A DNA stretch of 7,511 nt from Anaerolineales bacterium (GCA_024643945.1 JAHELX010000294.1:1-7511); one strand, 5' to 3'; counted from the stretch's first letter, positions 1 to 5,726 are shown. The notes: a model not told the origin generated them from the letters alone. Made by a program: numbers and translations.

Positions 1-2757
1 GGTGTAATCATCCAGCACTTCCTCAAACGGTTGCAGGTAGGCTGTCATATCGTCATCCACAGGCACTTCTCCTGCCGGCAACAGGTATCCCTCCCGCAGC
101 ACGACTTCACCGTCGATGAAACCCACGTTGACCTTGCCCAGATTAAGCGCATACCTGCCTGTCTGAGCTACCAACGTCCCTTCCGGATTGATGCCTGAAG
201 TGACCATTTCCGCTGGGTCCAGGAAGGTATGGCTGTGCCCGCCGATGATCACGTCGATGCCTGCTACTCCTTCCGCCAGGAGTACGTCGCTGTCAATTTC
301 ATCGCCGTAAGGTGAGTAACCCATATGGGTCAGGCCGACTAAAAGGTCGGGGTTCTCGGCGGCGAGAATTTGCGGTACAGCTTCAAAGCCCTTTTCCAGG
401 CCGGAATAGAAGGTCAGGCCGGGGATGTTGGTGGGCAGTTCGTAGCGGTAGACACGTGGATTGGTCAAGCCGAAGATAGTTACCTTTAGCCCGTTCACAT
501 CCAGGTTGATGTAATCCTGCACATGCTCGTTGATGAAGCCGTAGCTGCCATCATCGTCCAGGTTGATCGTGCCCAGGGTAGGGGCATCCAGCTGCCCGAG
601 CATGGTGGCAAAGGTCGCTGGCCCAAAGTTGAACTCGTGGTTGCCGATTGTGAAGGCATCGTAGCCCAGCAGGTTCATACCCCCGGCAATGGGATTAGGA
701 ACGGCGTCGCGGAAGTATTGGGCGAAGGCGTTGCCCTGGAAGGTGTCGCCGGCGTCCAGTAGCAGTACGTTGGGGTTCTTAGCCCGCTCGGCCTTGATGA
801 GCGATGCCAGGAAGGCAAAACCCTCGGGGTCACCGTAGTAGTAGGTTTCAGGCCAGGTGCCGTGGGTATCGTTGGTATGCAGCATGGTAACCACTTCATC
901 CAGGCGGATGATGCGATCCATGGGAATGTCTTCTGCATCGATCACATCCAACATTTCGAAGTACTCAACGAAGGCCTGCTGCATGTCATAATAGGTATCC
1001 CAGCGGTTGGTGCCATTGGCAAAGGTCACCCAGCCATCCTGGCCGCCTGCCAGAAAGTCGTTGGTCACCACCCGGTATACCTGGTCTCGCACCAATGGCT
1101 CACCGTCTATAGTGATGCCATACGCTCCCCAGGCCGTGGGCGCATCGCAGCCGCAATCGTTGTACCAGTACCAGTTGGCACCGGAGGTCTGGAGGATGCC
1201 TTTATACAGTTTGGCTGCCTGATCCAGCAACTCCTGGATCTGCGCCCCGGTCAGGTCCATCATATACAGCATGTTGCCAAAGGGCAGCACGTCGAAGGTC
1301 TGGCCCCAGGTGACGGTGTAAGGCAGTTCAGCGCCATCGGGGATGAGGATATCGGCGCGCAACCCGCCGGGATTGGTGAAGGCGATATCCACCGAGCCGT
1401 TCAGTTCACCGTCGTCATAGCTGTCAGCCTTCCACAACATCGAGTCGGTGACGATATCGCCCATGATGGATTCGTTGTTGTAATCACGCACCAGGCTGAT
1501 GTTGGTGGCACCCACCGGCTCGCTGACGATGGGAGCAACGATCTCCGCCCAGTATGCGACTCGCCCTGCCACTTCTAGATCTGTATGTGCGATTATCCAC
1601 TGGGCATCCATTACGAGTGACTTGGCTGCATCGGCGTCGATGTGCCTCCCACTTTGCGCATCTAACTCGTTGATGAAGGCTTCCAATTTGTTGTAGGCGG
1701 CATTGGCCTGGCCTCCATTTTGGGCTGCTAAGGCACCCTCTAGCTTCTGGAGCAGGCTGTTAAGGATGCCCTTATTATCGATCTTACCCTCTTCGAAGAA
1801 GCTTTCCACGCTGGCGATAGTGCCCTGGATGGTAGCCTCTGCAGTGATAGTAATCAGCTCGTAATCGTCCACCGACAGCCGCTGGGCAGCTTTATCGATG
1901 GACACATCCACGTGTCCCAGCCAGCGCCCGTAGTACCCGGCGGATACGATGGCTGTGTCGCCGACGTAAACCGGTTCAAAGAGCGCCTGGTGCTGGTGGC
2001 CGCCGATCATCAGGTCCACCGGTTTGCCGGCGTCAATCAATGCCTGAGCAACGGTTTTCAGCCCCTTGTATGGGCCACTGTCGTCGGTGCCCATGTGGGC
2101 GACCACAATCAAGGCGTCCGACTGAGCCATCACCTCATCGTAGTAGTGCAGGATGGTCTCGGTCATATCCTTGAAAACCAGCCCCTCGGTGGTGCCTAGC
2201 AAGGTAATCTCAGGGGTTTCCTCGGTCGCTACGCCGATCACACCCAGCACAACCTGGTTAGGCGGCGTGCCCACCCTGAGGGTTGTATAGGGAATGGCCC
2301 AATCAGGGTAGTCCCATTCTGTACCTTCCAGAACCACGTTAGCTCCAAGCCACGGGTAATCCGATTGCGCCACGCGCTCGCTTAGTACCTCCTGGCCTTT
2401 GTCGAACTCGTGGTTGCCGAATACAGCCAGGTCGTAGCCGAGCATATTGAAAATATCGATGGTGCTCTCCCCCATCAATAGCTGGGAGATGGCCGGCGCG
2501 GCAAAAAACTCATCGCCAGCATCTATCAATGCCACGTTCTCCTCGCCAGCAGCAGCCCGAATATCGTTGATCACACTTGCCATGTAGGCCGAGCCACCGC
2601 GGCCGCTTGAGTCGGGCTCGAGCCGGCCGTGGAAATCGTTGGTGTGCAGCAGGGTGACTTGGACAACGTCCGCTGGAGCCTGAGCAAACACCGAGGTGGG
2701 GACGATCAAGGCTAAAATAACGACCAGGATCGTAAGTTTAACTATTTTTGTTGACAT
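1..2757 (-). CDS. Secreted tandem-domain 5'-nucleotidase / 2',3'-cyclic-nucleotide phosphodiesterase family protein (3' end missing)
   Basis: The minus strand is open for 919 codons from the ATG at 2757 to the window edge; the C-terminus is missing. Residues 1-25 form a signal peptide (K4, K7, hydrophobic core, cleavage after VFA). Residues 33-300 are a calcineurin-like metallophosphatase with all metal-binding motifs: NDFH (D41, H43), DAGD (D82), NHEF (N115, H116), H221 and GGHQH (H254, H256). A helical insert resembling a FIMAH domain follows (about 313-393). The 5'-nucleotidase substrate-binding domain spans about 411-618, with NPGGLRAD, LPFGN and GGQDGW. A second metallophosphatase starts near 622: NDTH (D630, H632), DAGD (668-671), NHEFNFG (706-712), H811, GGHSH (H841, H843). 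A second substrate domain should lie beyond the edge. The family hydrolyses extracellular nucleotides or 2',3'-cyclic nucleotides with divalent metals; B. subtilis YfkN is a known two-unit example. An in-frame TGA at 2785-2787 blocks any upstream start. Exact substrates cannot be read from the sequence. Confidence 0.93.
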   Translation of the reverse strand, partial: MSTKIVKLTILVVILALIVPTSVFAQAPADVVQVTLLHTNDFHGRLEPDSSGRGGSAYMASVINDIRAAAGEENVALIDAGDEFFAAPAISQLLMGESTIDIFNMLGYDLAVFGNHEFDKGQEVLSERVAQSDYPWLGANVVLEGTEWDYPDWAIPYTTLRVGTPPNQVVLGVIGVATEETPEITLLGTTEGLVFKDMTETILHYYDEVMAQSDALIVVAHMGTDDSGPYKGLKTVAQALIDAGKPVDLMIGGHQHQALFEPVYVGDTAIVSAGYYGRWLGHVDVSIDKAAQRLSVDDYELITITAEATIQGTIASVESFFEEGKIDNKGILNSLLQKLEGALAAQNGGQANAAYNKLEAFINELDAQSGRHIDADAAKSLVMDAQWIIAHTDLEVAGRVAYWAEIVAPIVSEPVGATNISLVRDYNNESIMGDIVTDSMLWKADSYDDGELNGSVDIAFTNPGGLRADILIPDGAELPYTVTWGQTFDVLPFGNMLYMMDLTGAQIQELLDQAAKLYKGILQTSGANWYWYNDCGCDAPTAWGAYGITIDGEPLVRDQVYRVVTNDFLAGGQDGWVTFANGTNRWDTYYDMQQAFVEYFEMLDVIDAEDIPMDRIIRLDEVVTMLHTNDTHGTWPETYYYGDPEGFAFLASLIKAERAKNPNVLLLDAGDTFQGNAFAQYFRDAVPNPIAGGMNLLGYDAFTIGNHEFNFGPATFATMLGQLDAPTLGTINLDDDGSYGFINEHVQDYINLDVNGLKVTIFGLTNPRVYRYELPTNIPGLTFYSGLEKGFEAVPQILAAENPDLLVGLTHMGYSPYGDEIDSDVLLAEGVAGIDVIIGGHSHTFLDPAEMVTSGINPEGTLVAQTGRYALNLGKVNVGFIDGEVVLREGYLLPAGEVPVDDDMTAYLQPFEEVLDDYT

Positions 2758-2762
2758 GCCTG

Positions 2763-2770
2763 ACCTCCTT
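2763..2770 (-). promoter_or_regulatory. Shine-Dalgarno site of the nucleotidase gene
   Basis: On the minus strand AAGGAGGT lies 5-6 nt before the ATG at 2757. This near-perfect complement to the 16S rRNA tail, with an in-frame stop just upstream, fixes the start codon. Confidence 0.9.
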
Positions 2771-2812
2771 TGAATTGGTAGTCACCAGGATTGTAGTTCC
2801 AGAGATGTGTCA

Positions 2813-2851
2813 CTGCCTGGGAAGAGATAGATCGGTAATTGTGATAGGCAT
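2813..2851 (-). other. 12-codon leader ORF behind a very strong but closely placed Shine-Dalgarno
   Basis: Minus-strand bases 2860-2850 read AAGGAGGTGAT, an 11-base match to the complement of the usual bacterial 16S 3' end. The ATG of a 12-codon ORF (starting MPITITDL) overlaps its end, leaving only 2 nt after GGAGG, too few for normal initiation. It could be a ribosome pause or standby site in the leader, or a relic. Function is unknown and the ORF may not be translated. Confidence 0.2.
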
Positions 2852-3049
2852 CACCTCCTTGTGCTGCTTGTCAGCGCTAGCATCTCTTGAAGACAGTGCC
2901 GGCGTGGCTGCCCTACCTGCGGCTCTGGCTTGATGGCCTTACATCCGCTGTCCGCCTACTTGCGGATCGTCACGTCGGCGCTCATTCCTGAGTTGGGGGG
3001 GCGAACGGAGACCAAGGGGATAGAAGAAGAGGAAAGAAACGCCTCAGGC

Positions 3050-3145
3050 TCATTGGTAATGAGGAAGGGTAATGCAATACTCCCAGACCTTCCTCCTAGG
3101 TGCTGCGTATGAGTCGCGCACATGCGTCTGAAGTGCACTCTCCAT
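3050..3145 (-). CDS. Possible leaderless 31-aa leader peptide upstream of the nucleotidase
   Basis: The ATG at 3145 lies exactly 6 nt after the TATAAT of the nucleotidase promoter, so the expected transcription start is the A of the ATG. The frame runs 31 codons (begins MESALQTHVRD, ends ITLPHYQ) to a TGA at 3052-3050. The stop lies inside a small inverted repeat (3049-3063). There is no Shine-Dalgarno, which would fit leaderless translation. The peptide has no signal sequence, no run of a single regulatory amino acid and no family I recognise. It might be a regulatory leader peptide or a chance ORF; the placement of its ATG is the only real support. Confidence 0.3.
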   Translation of the reverse strand: MESALQTHVRDSYAAPRRKVWEYCITLPHYQ

Positions 3146-3151
3146 TTGTAT

Positions 3152-3160
3152 ATTATACCA
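3152..3160 (-). promoter_or_regulatory. Extended -10 promoter of the nucleotidase gene
   Basis: The minus strand reads TGGTATAAT, a perfect TGn extended -10 with consensus TATAAT. The -35 position at 17-bp spacing (3175-3180, TATTTC) is poor, as expected for extended -10 promoters. AT-rich sequence lies upstream. Predicted transcription start is near 3145, about 390 nt before the nucleotidase ATG. Confidence 0.7.
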
Positions 3161-3262
3161 CAAATTGGCGGCGGGAAATAAGAATATTTCATTAGAAAGC
3201 GGTTAGAACTTGGTTAATAATACTCAAGTCCGACTTTTGGCAACAAACTCGTTATTCAATGC

Positions 3263-3305
3263 AAAAAGTGGTCAGCGATCAAGTTAAACTTGATCGCTGA
3301 CCACT
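3263..3305 (-). terminator. Rho-independent terminator after the GPR1-family gene
   Basis: Bases 3267-3285 and 3287-3305 form a perfect 19-bp inverted repeat around one central A. Read on the minus strand the hairpin is followed at once by a run of five T (3267-3263). This orientation ends the transcript of the minus-strand transporter gene, whose stop lies about 140 nt upstream. The plus strand has no T-run after the hairpin, so it is not bidirectional. The hairpin also separates the transporter from the nucleotidase promoter. Confidence 0.8.
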
Positions 3306-3443
3306 CTTGGTCTAACCGGGCGGGGGACATCCGGGCTCCAGGTTCGGCTCCCTGTGATGGATGTAGCCTCGCGCTGTCTTTAAAGCCCCCGCTCCTTTCT
3401 CTGGCGGGTTATTCTCCCTTTACAGAGCGTCGATGTCGCAAGA

Positions 3444-4190
3444 TTACTGACCATGGATAACGCCAGGCTCACCAATGCCAGCGTTGACTTGGGGCGTCTC
3501 TTTCGCGCGCTTGGTCAACCCAAGTGGCAGAACCTCGCGCCCGAAGGTCGAGTTGAGCATCAGCCCGCTGGCCGTGTACCAGGCCAGAATAGCCGAGAGG
3601 ATGAACACCCAGCCGGCGATGGCCGTCAAAGCCGGGCTGCCAATGAGTTGGGCGATTGCCATGATGGTAGACCCAGCAGCAAGAACGCCCAGCACGCTGG
3701 TCAGCGACCGGGACACGGCTGTCGCAGCCCACGTCCCCACCCACGTAATCGCGGCCAGGACGATGAACCAGAAGCCAAGCTCGACGAACGCGCCAGTAGG
3801 CGCTGTAAGCGTTCCGGTAGCGAAGAGGAAGTACAGCAGTCCATAGCTCATCCAGAACGCACCCCACATACCGTGCATAGCCGTCGCCAGCGCGTCGCGC
3901 GCCTTATACGCCCACATACCAGCCAGGAATTGGGCCAGGCCGCCGAAGAAGGCGGCAAAGGGGAAGAGATACAGTGGAGCCCCAATTGGCCCAAACCAGC
4001 CAGCCAGACTCGCGGCAACGATGAACGTCGCACCAGCGAAGCCATACAGCCCCAAAATCGACGGGGCGGCAAGCGGCTGCAACATAACTCGCGTCTCAGC
4101 CACCTTAGTAGGGGCTGACTCTTCCCGAGTCCGTTCTTCCTCTTTAGTCTGTCTGCCTATCAACTCACTAATCCTATCACCAGCAACCAT
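3444..4190 (-). CDS. GPR1/FUN34/YaaH family membrane transporter (acetate/succinate uptake type)
   Basis: The product is 248 aa from the ATG at 4190. A GTG at 4199 would overlap the Shine-Dalgarno, whereas the ATG has AAGGAGG 8 nt upstream. After a charged cytoplasmic N-terminus (1-36) come six hydrophobic segments at about 44-62, 72-94, 104-126, 136-157, 163-183 and 190-209, then a polar tail, as in the AceTr family. Family-like motifs are PSILGLYGF (43-51), opening helix 1, and GGLAQFLAGMW (83-93), followed by GMWGAFWMSYG (107-117). Members such as E. coli SatP and fungal Ady2/Gpr1 move acetate or succinate across the inner membrane. The usual acidic residue after GMW and the following GNTF-like motif are replaced here (AYKARDAL, 94-101), so substrate preference may differ. 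It stands alone, with its own terminator downstream. Family assignment is firm, substrate inferred. Confidence 0.87.
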   Translation of the reverse strand: MVAGDRISELIGRQTKEEERTREESAPTKVAETRVMLQPLAAPSILGLYGFAGATFIVAASLAGWFGPIGAPLYLFPFAAFFGGLAQFLAGMWAYKARDALATAMHGMWGAFWMSYGLLYFLFATGTLTAPTGAFVELGFWFIVLAAITWVGTWAATAVSRSLTSVLGVLAAGSTIMAIAQLIGSPALTAIAGWVFILSAILAWYTASGLMLNSTFGREVLPLGLTKRAKETPQVNAGIGEPGVIHGQ

Positions 4191-4198
4191 CGTGGTCA

Positions 4199-4205
4199 CC
4201 TCCTT
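4199..4205 (-). promoter_or_regulatory. Shine-Dalgarno site of the GPR1-family gene
   Basis: On the minus strand AAGGAGG ends 8 nt before the ATG at 4190. A GTG at 4199-4197 overlaps this site and so cannot be the start. The annotated protein should begin MVAGDRISEL, not three residues earlier. Confidence 0.85.
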
Positions 4206-4242
4206 ATTAAAAGGTTCTTATAGACGTCAGCCTAGAAGCGTG

Positions 4243-4632
4243 ATGACTCGCGATCCTATGCTGATCGTCGATTATTTAGGATCCGTAAATAAACAACTTC
4301 CTGCATTTGTAGCGGATTCCGAGGGGAAAACGGTTAGAAGTGCGGGAACTTATTCTTTTATGGATCCTAAGTGTTACCGCTCAGGAGAAAATCTCCTGGT
4401 AGATATGCCTGGTGCACTAACTGCGACTCAGGCTATCTACGGTACTACAACCGCAGTTGATCTCAGTCAGCAACCTGAGCCCTTAGAAGGCTGCCAGTCA
4501 TATCAGTTACTTACTGCTCGTAGAACGCGGCTGCAGTACCAACGGTTCATCTTAAATTCTACCTATATTATAAACCAAAACCGGCCTGCTTGTCTTTATG
4601 CTCAGCTAATCATTAGCTTAAGAGAATCTTAA
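4243..4632 (+). CDS. Doubtful ORF, 129 aa, unknown
   Basis: The frame is open from an ATG at 4243 to a TAA at 4630-4632 (begins MTRDPMLIVDYLGSV). The open frame also continues upstream to 4021, but there it is antisense to the transporter gene and that part is surely not coding. The composition is protein-like (charged and hydrophobic residues mixed, no long repeats) and there is no predicted membrane segment. Codon third positions show little bias, unlike the GC-biased neighbours, and there is no good Shine-Dalgarno or promoter just upstream. I recognise no family. It could be an acquired orphan gene, a decayed gene, or chance; chance is slightly more likely. Confidence 0.22.
   Translation: MTRDPMLIVDYLGSVNKQLPAFVADSEGKTVRSAGTYSFMDPKCYRSGENLLVDMPGALTATQAIYGTTTAVDLSQQPEPLEGCQSYQLLTARRTRLQYQRFILNSTYIINQNRPACLYAQLIISLRES
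4382..4398. repeat. Short perfect hairpin
   Basis: CAGGAGA (4382-4388) and TCTCCTG (4392-4398) form a perfect 7-bp inverted repeat around AAA. No T-run follows on either strand, so it does not look like a terminator. Role unknown. Confidence 0.4.
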
Positions 4633-4633
4633 G
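4604..4633. repeat. Two adjoining palindromes, possible operator
   Basis: Bases 4604-4610 and 4612-4618 (AGCTAAT / ATTAGCT) are perfect 7-bp inverted arms around one C. Overlapping by 2 bases, 4617-4623 and 4627-4633 (CTTAAGA / TCTTAAG) form a second 7-bp pair around GAA. Compact near-continuous dyads of this type are typical of dimeric repressor sites (TetR or MarR style), but no regulator gene is in the window. They lie upstream of both divergent genes. Confidence 0.4.
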
Positions 4634-4758
4634 GTAATGAGAATGCTTGAGATACTTCCATTTCCTGGAACATCGGCACCAACAACTTGCTGGCTTGAAC
4701 ATTGCCGCCACATCTGTCGCATTCAACTTCTTGATGATTCTCCCCTGGTCATACCTTG

Positions 4759-4767
4759 TGTTATAAT
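4759..4767 (+). promoter_or_regulatory. Extended -10 promoter of the SDR gene
   Basis: The plus strand reads TGTTATAAT, a perfect TGn extended -10 element. No good -35 is present at 16-18 bp spacing. The predicted start near 4774 gives a leader of about 200 nt before the SDR ATG. Confidence 0.65.
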
Positions 4768-4799
4768 AGCGCAGGAAGAGGACCGGGGGGGAAAATCGT

Positions 4800-4880
4800 A
4801 TGCAAAGTACAACTTGCTTTCCGTATAAGCTACAGGCGACGCGGTCAGCGATGTTGTCGATAGGCCCCATCTCCGGATGA
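4800..4880 (+). CDS. Possible 26-codon upstream ORF in the SDR leader
   Basis: An ATG at 4800 lies about 26 nt after the predicted transcription start and behind a purine-rich stretch (AGGAAGAGGA at 4772-4781 and a G-run at 4785-4791) that could bind ribosomes. The frame runs 26 codons (begins MQSTTCFPYKLQ) and its TGA at 4878-4880 falls in a small hairpin (4863-4886). It has no recognisable product and may be chance. Confidence 0.18.
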   Translation: MQSTTCFPYKLQATRSAMLSIGPISG

Positions 4881-4973
4881 GTGGCCGATTACCTTCCAGT
4901 AGACAATATCGCAAAGCTGTGATTTGTGAGCAAATGACGGTTGCCAGTAAGAAAGAGTGAGGAAATAAGCCAA

Positions 4974-5696
4974 ATGAACGCATTAAACGAACAGACAGCG
5001 ATCGTAACCGGTGCTGGTACTGGCATAGGCCATGCTGTCGCCCTGGCTTTGGCCCGCGAAGGCACGCAAGTCGTTGTCTGTGGGCGGCGGGCAGAGCCGC
5101 TGGAGAAAACGGTTGCAGCTATCACGCAAATGGGGGGAAATGGCCTGTCCGTTCAGGCTGACGTATCCCATGCCGACGATGTAAGCCGGCTGGTGAAAAC
5201 GACGGTTGACACTTATGGTACGGCCGACATCTTGATCAACAATGCGGGGATTGATGCTTCTGGTTACATCCACGAACACGATATTGAGATTTGGGATCGG
5301 GTGTTGGCCGTAAATTTACGCGGTCCCTTCCTCTTGGCGCGTGCTGTACTGCCGATGATGCGTGCGCGACAGCACGGCCATATCGTCAACATCAGCTCCG
5401 AGTCAGGCCTTGAATATTACGAGGGTAACGGCGCTTATGGTGTGGCCAAACATGCCCTCAATGCGCTGGGAGAGTTCATCCAGCGCGAGAATCAAGCGTT
5501 GGGGATCCGCGTGGATACTATATGTCCCGGTATGGTGGTCACCGAGATGACCCAAGATGAGCCGGGATTGCTTCACGACAGGTGTCTCTATCCGGAGGAT
5601 ATCGCCGACCTGGTGATTTGGCTGCTGACCCGACGACCCAATATCAAGATTGGCCGGCCGATACTGATTCAGACAATGGAAAACCCCTGGCAGTAA
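4974..5696 (+). CDS. Short-chain dehydrogenase/reductase (classical SDR, FabG-like)
   Basis: The product is 240 aa, the usual length for a classical SDR. The Rossmann nucleotide-binding motif TGAGTGIG is at 12-19, the adenine-ring site D63-V, and the structural NNAG motif at 89-92. Catalytic residues are complete: N114, S142, Y155 and K159 (YGVAK), followed by PGMVVTEM (185-192). Arginines after beta-strand 2 (GRR, 37-39) suggest NADP(H) rather than NAD. Such enzymes reduce ketones or oxidise alcohols in the cytoplasm; the substrate cannot be told from sequence, and FabG-type 3-oxoacyl reductase is only one option. The ATG at 4974 is preferred because GAGG at 4959-4962 lies 11 nt upstream; a longer TTG start at 4941 has no comparable site. 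It is expressed from the promoter at 4759-4767, and the next gene seems to have its own promoter. Confidence 0.92.
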   Translation: MNALNEQTAIVTGAGTGIGHAVALALAREGTQVVVCGRRAEPLEKTVAAITQMGGNGLSVQADVSHADDVSRLVKTTVDTYGTADILINNAGIDASGYIHEHDIEIWDRVLAVNLRGPFLLARAVLPMMRARQHGHIVNISSESGLEYYEGNGAYGVAKHALNALGEFIQRENQALGIRVDTICPGMVVTEMTQDEPGLLHDRCLYPEDIADLVIWLLTRRPNIKIGRPILIQTMENPWQ

Positions 5697-5726
5697 GTAT
5701 CTCAACTTACTATCAATGAGAAATGG

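Larger units (their letters stand above)
2758..3443. other. Gene-free spacer between the two minus-strand genes
   Basis: This 686-base spacer separates the GPR1-family gene from the nucleotidase gene. Reading on the minus strand it holds, in order: the 3' trailer of the transporter (3443-3306), a rho-independent terminator (3305-3263), an AT-rich stretch (about 3240-3177), an extended -10 promoter (3160-3152), and a leader of roughly 390 nt with a 31-codon ORF (3145-3050) and a 12-codon ORF (2851-2813). Small inverted repeats sit at 3049-3063 (6-bp arms, 3-nt loop) and 2943-2967 (6-bp arms, 13-nt loop). A possible second -10 (TACAAT, 2795-2790) lies close to the gene but has no good -35. I recognise no known riboswitch class. 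An open frame at 2956-3192 on the minus strand begins upstream of the promoter and is not believed to be a gene. Confidence 0.6.
4191..4973. other. Divergent, AT-richer spacer between the transporter and the SDR gene
   Basis: This 783-base spacer lies between divergent genes. It is visibly lower in GC than its flanks between about 4205 and 4640. It holds the transporter Shine-Dalgarno, a weak minus-strand -10 candidate (TATAAG, 4222-4217), a 7-bp inverted repeat (4252-4258 with 4277-4283), a 7-bp hairpin (4382-4398), a second minus-strand -10 candidate (TATAAT, 4572-4567), twin palindromes (4604-4633), the extended -10 promoter of the SDR gene (4759-4767) and its roughly 200-nt leader. One plus-strand ORF (4243-4632) and a small CxxC-containing minus-strand frame (4632-4748) are listed as doubtful. 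I see no tRNA, insertion-sequence end or recognisable riboswitch. Confidence 0.6.

Noticed and set aside
862..1578. Plus-strand open frame of 238 codons
   Set aside because: It lies wholly antisense to the minus-strand nucleotidase, which has intact family motifs on both sides of this interval.
2848..2862. Plus-strand GCATCACCTCCTTGT as a 16S rRNA 3' end fragment
   Set aside because: Only the anti-SD core matches; no 16S helix 45 sequence precedes it. It is better read as a Shine-Dalgarno-like site on the minus strand.
2956..3192. Minus-strand open frame of 78 codons upstream of the nucleotidase
   Set aside because: Its start lies upstream of the strong -10 element, it has no Shine-Dalgarno, and the sequence looks like translated leader.
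3317..3364. tRNA-like piece (GGTTCGGCTCC resembling a T-arm) after the transporter gene
   Set aside because: The arms pair poorly (4 bp at most), and no acceptor, D or anticodon arm can be built around it.
3390..3412. Second hairpin after the transporter (CCCGC / GCGGG) as the terminator
   Set aside because: The stem is only 5 bp with an 11-nt loop and has no proper T-run on the minus strand; the 19-bp hairpin at 3267-3305 is far better.
3453..4118. Plus-strand open frame of 221 codons
   Set aside because: It is antisense to the GPR1-family transporter, is very rich in Arg, Gln and Pro, and has no family motif; it is a shadow of the GC-rich membrane gene.
4941..4973. TTG at 4941 as the SDR start
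   Set aside because: It adds 11 residues absent from typical SDR proteins and lacks a Shine-Dalgarno; the ATG at 4974 has GAGG upstream and gives the standard N-terminus before the Rossmann motif.
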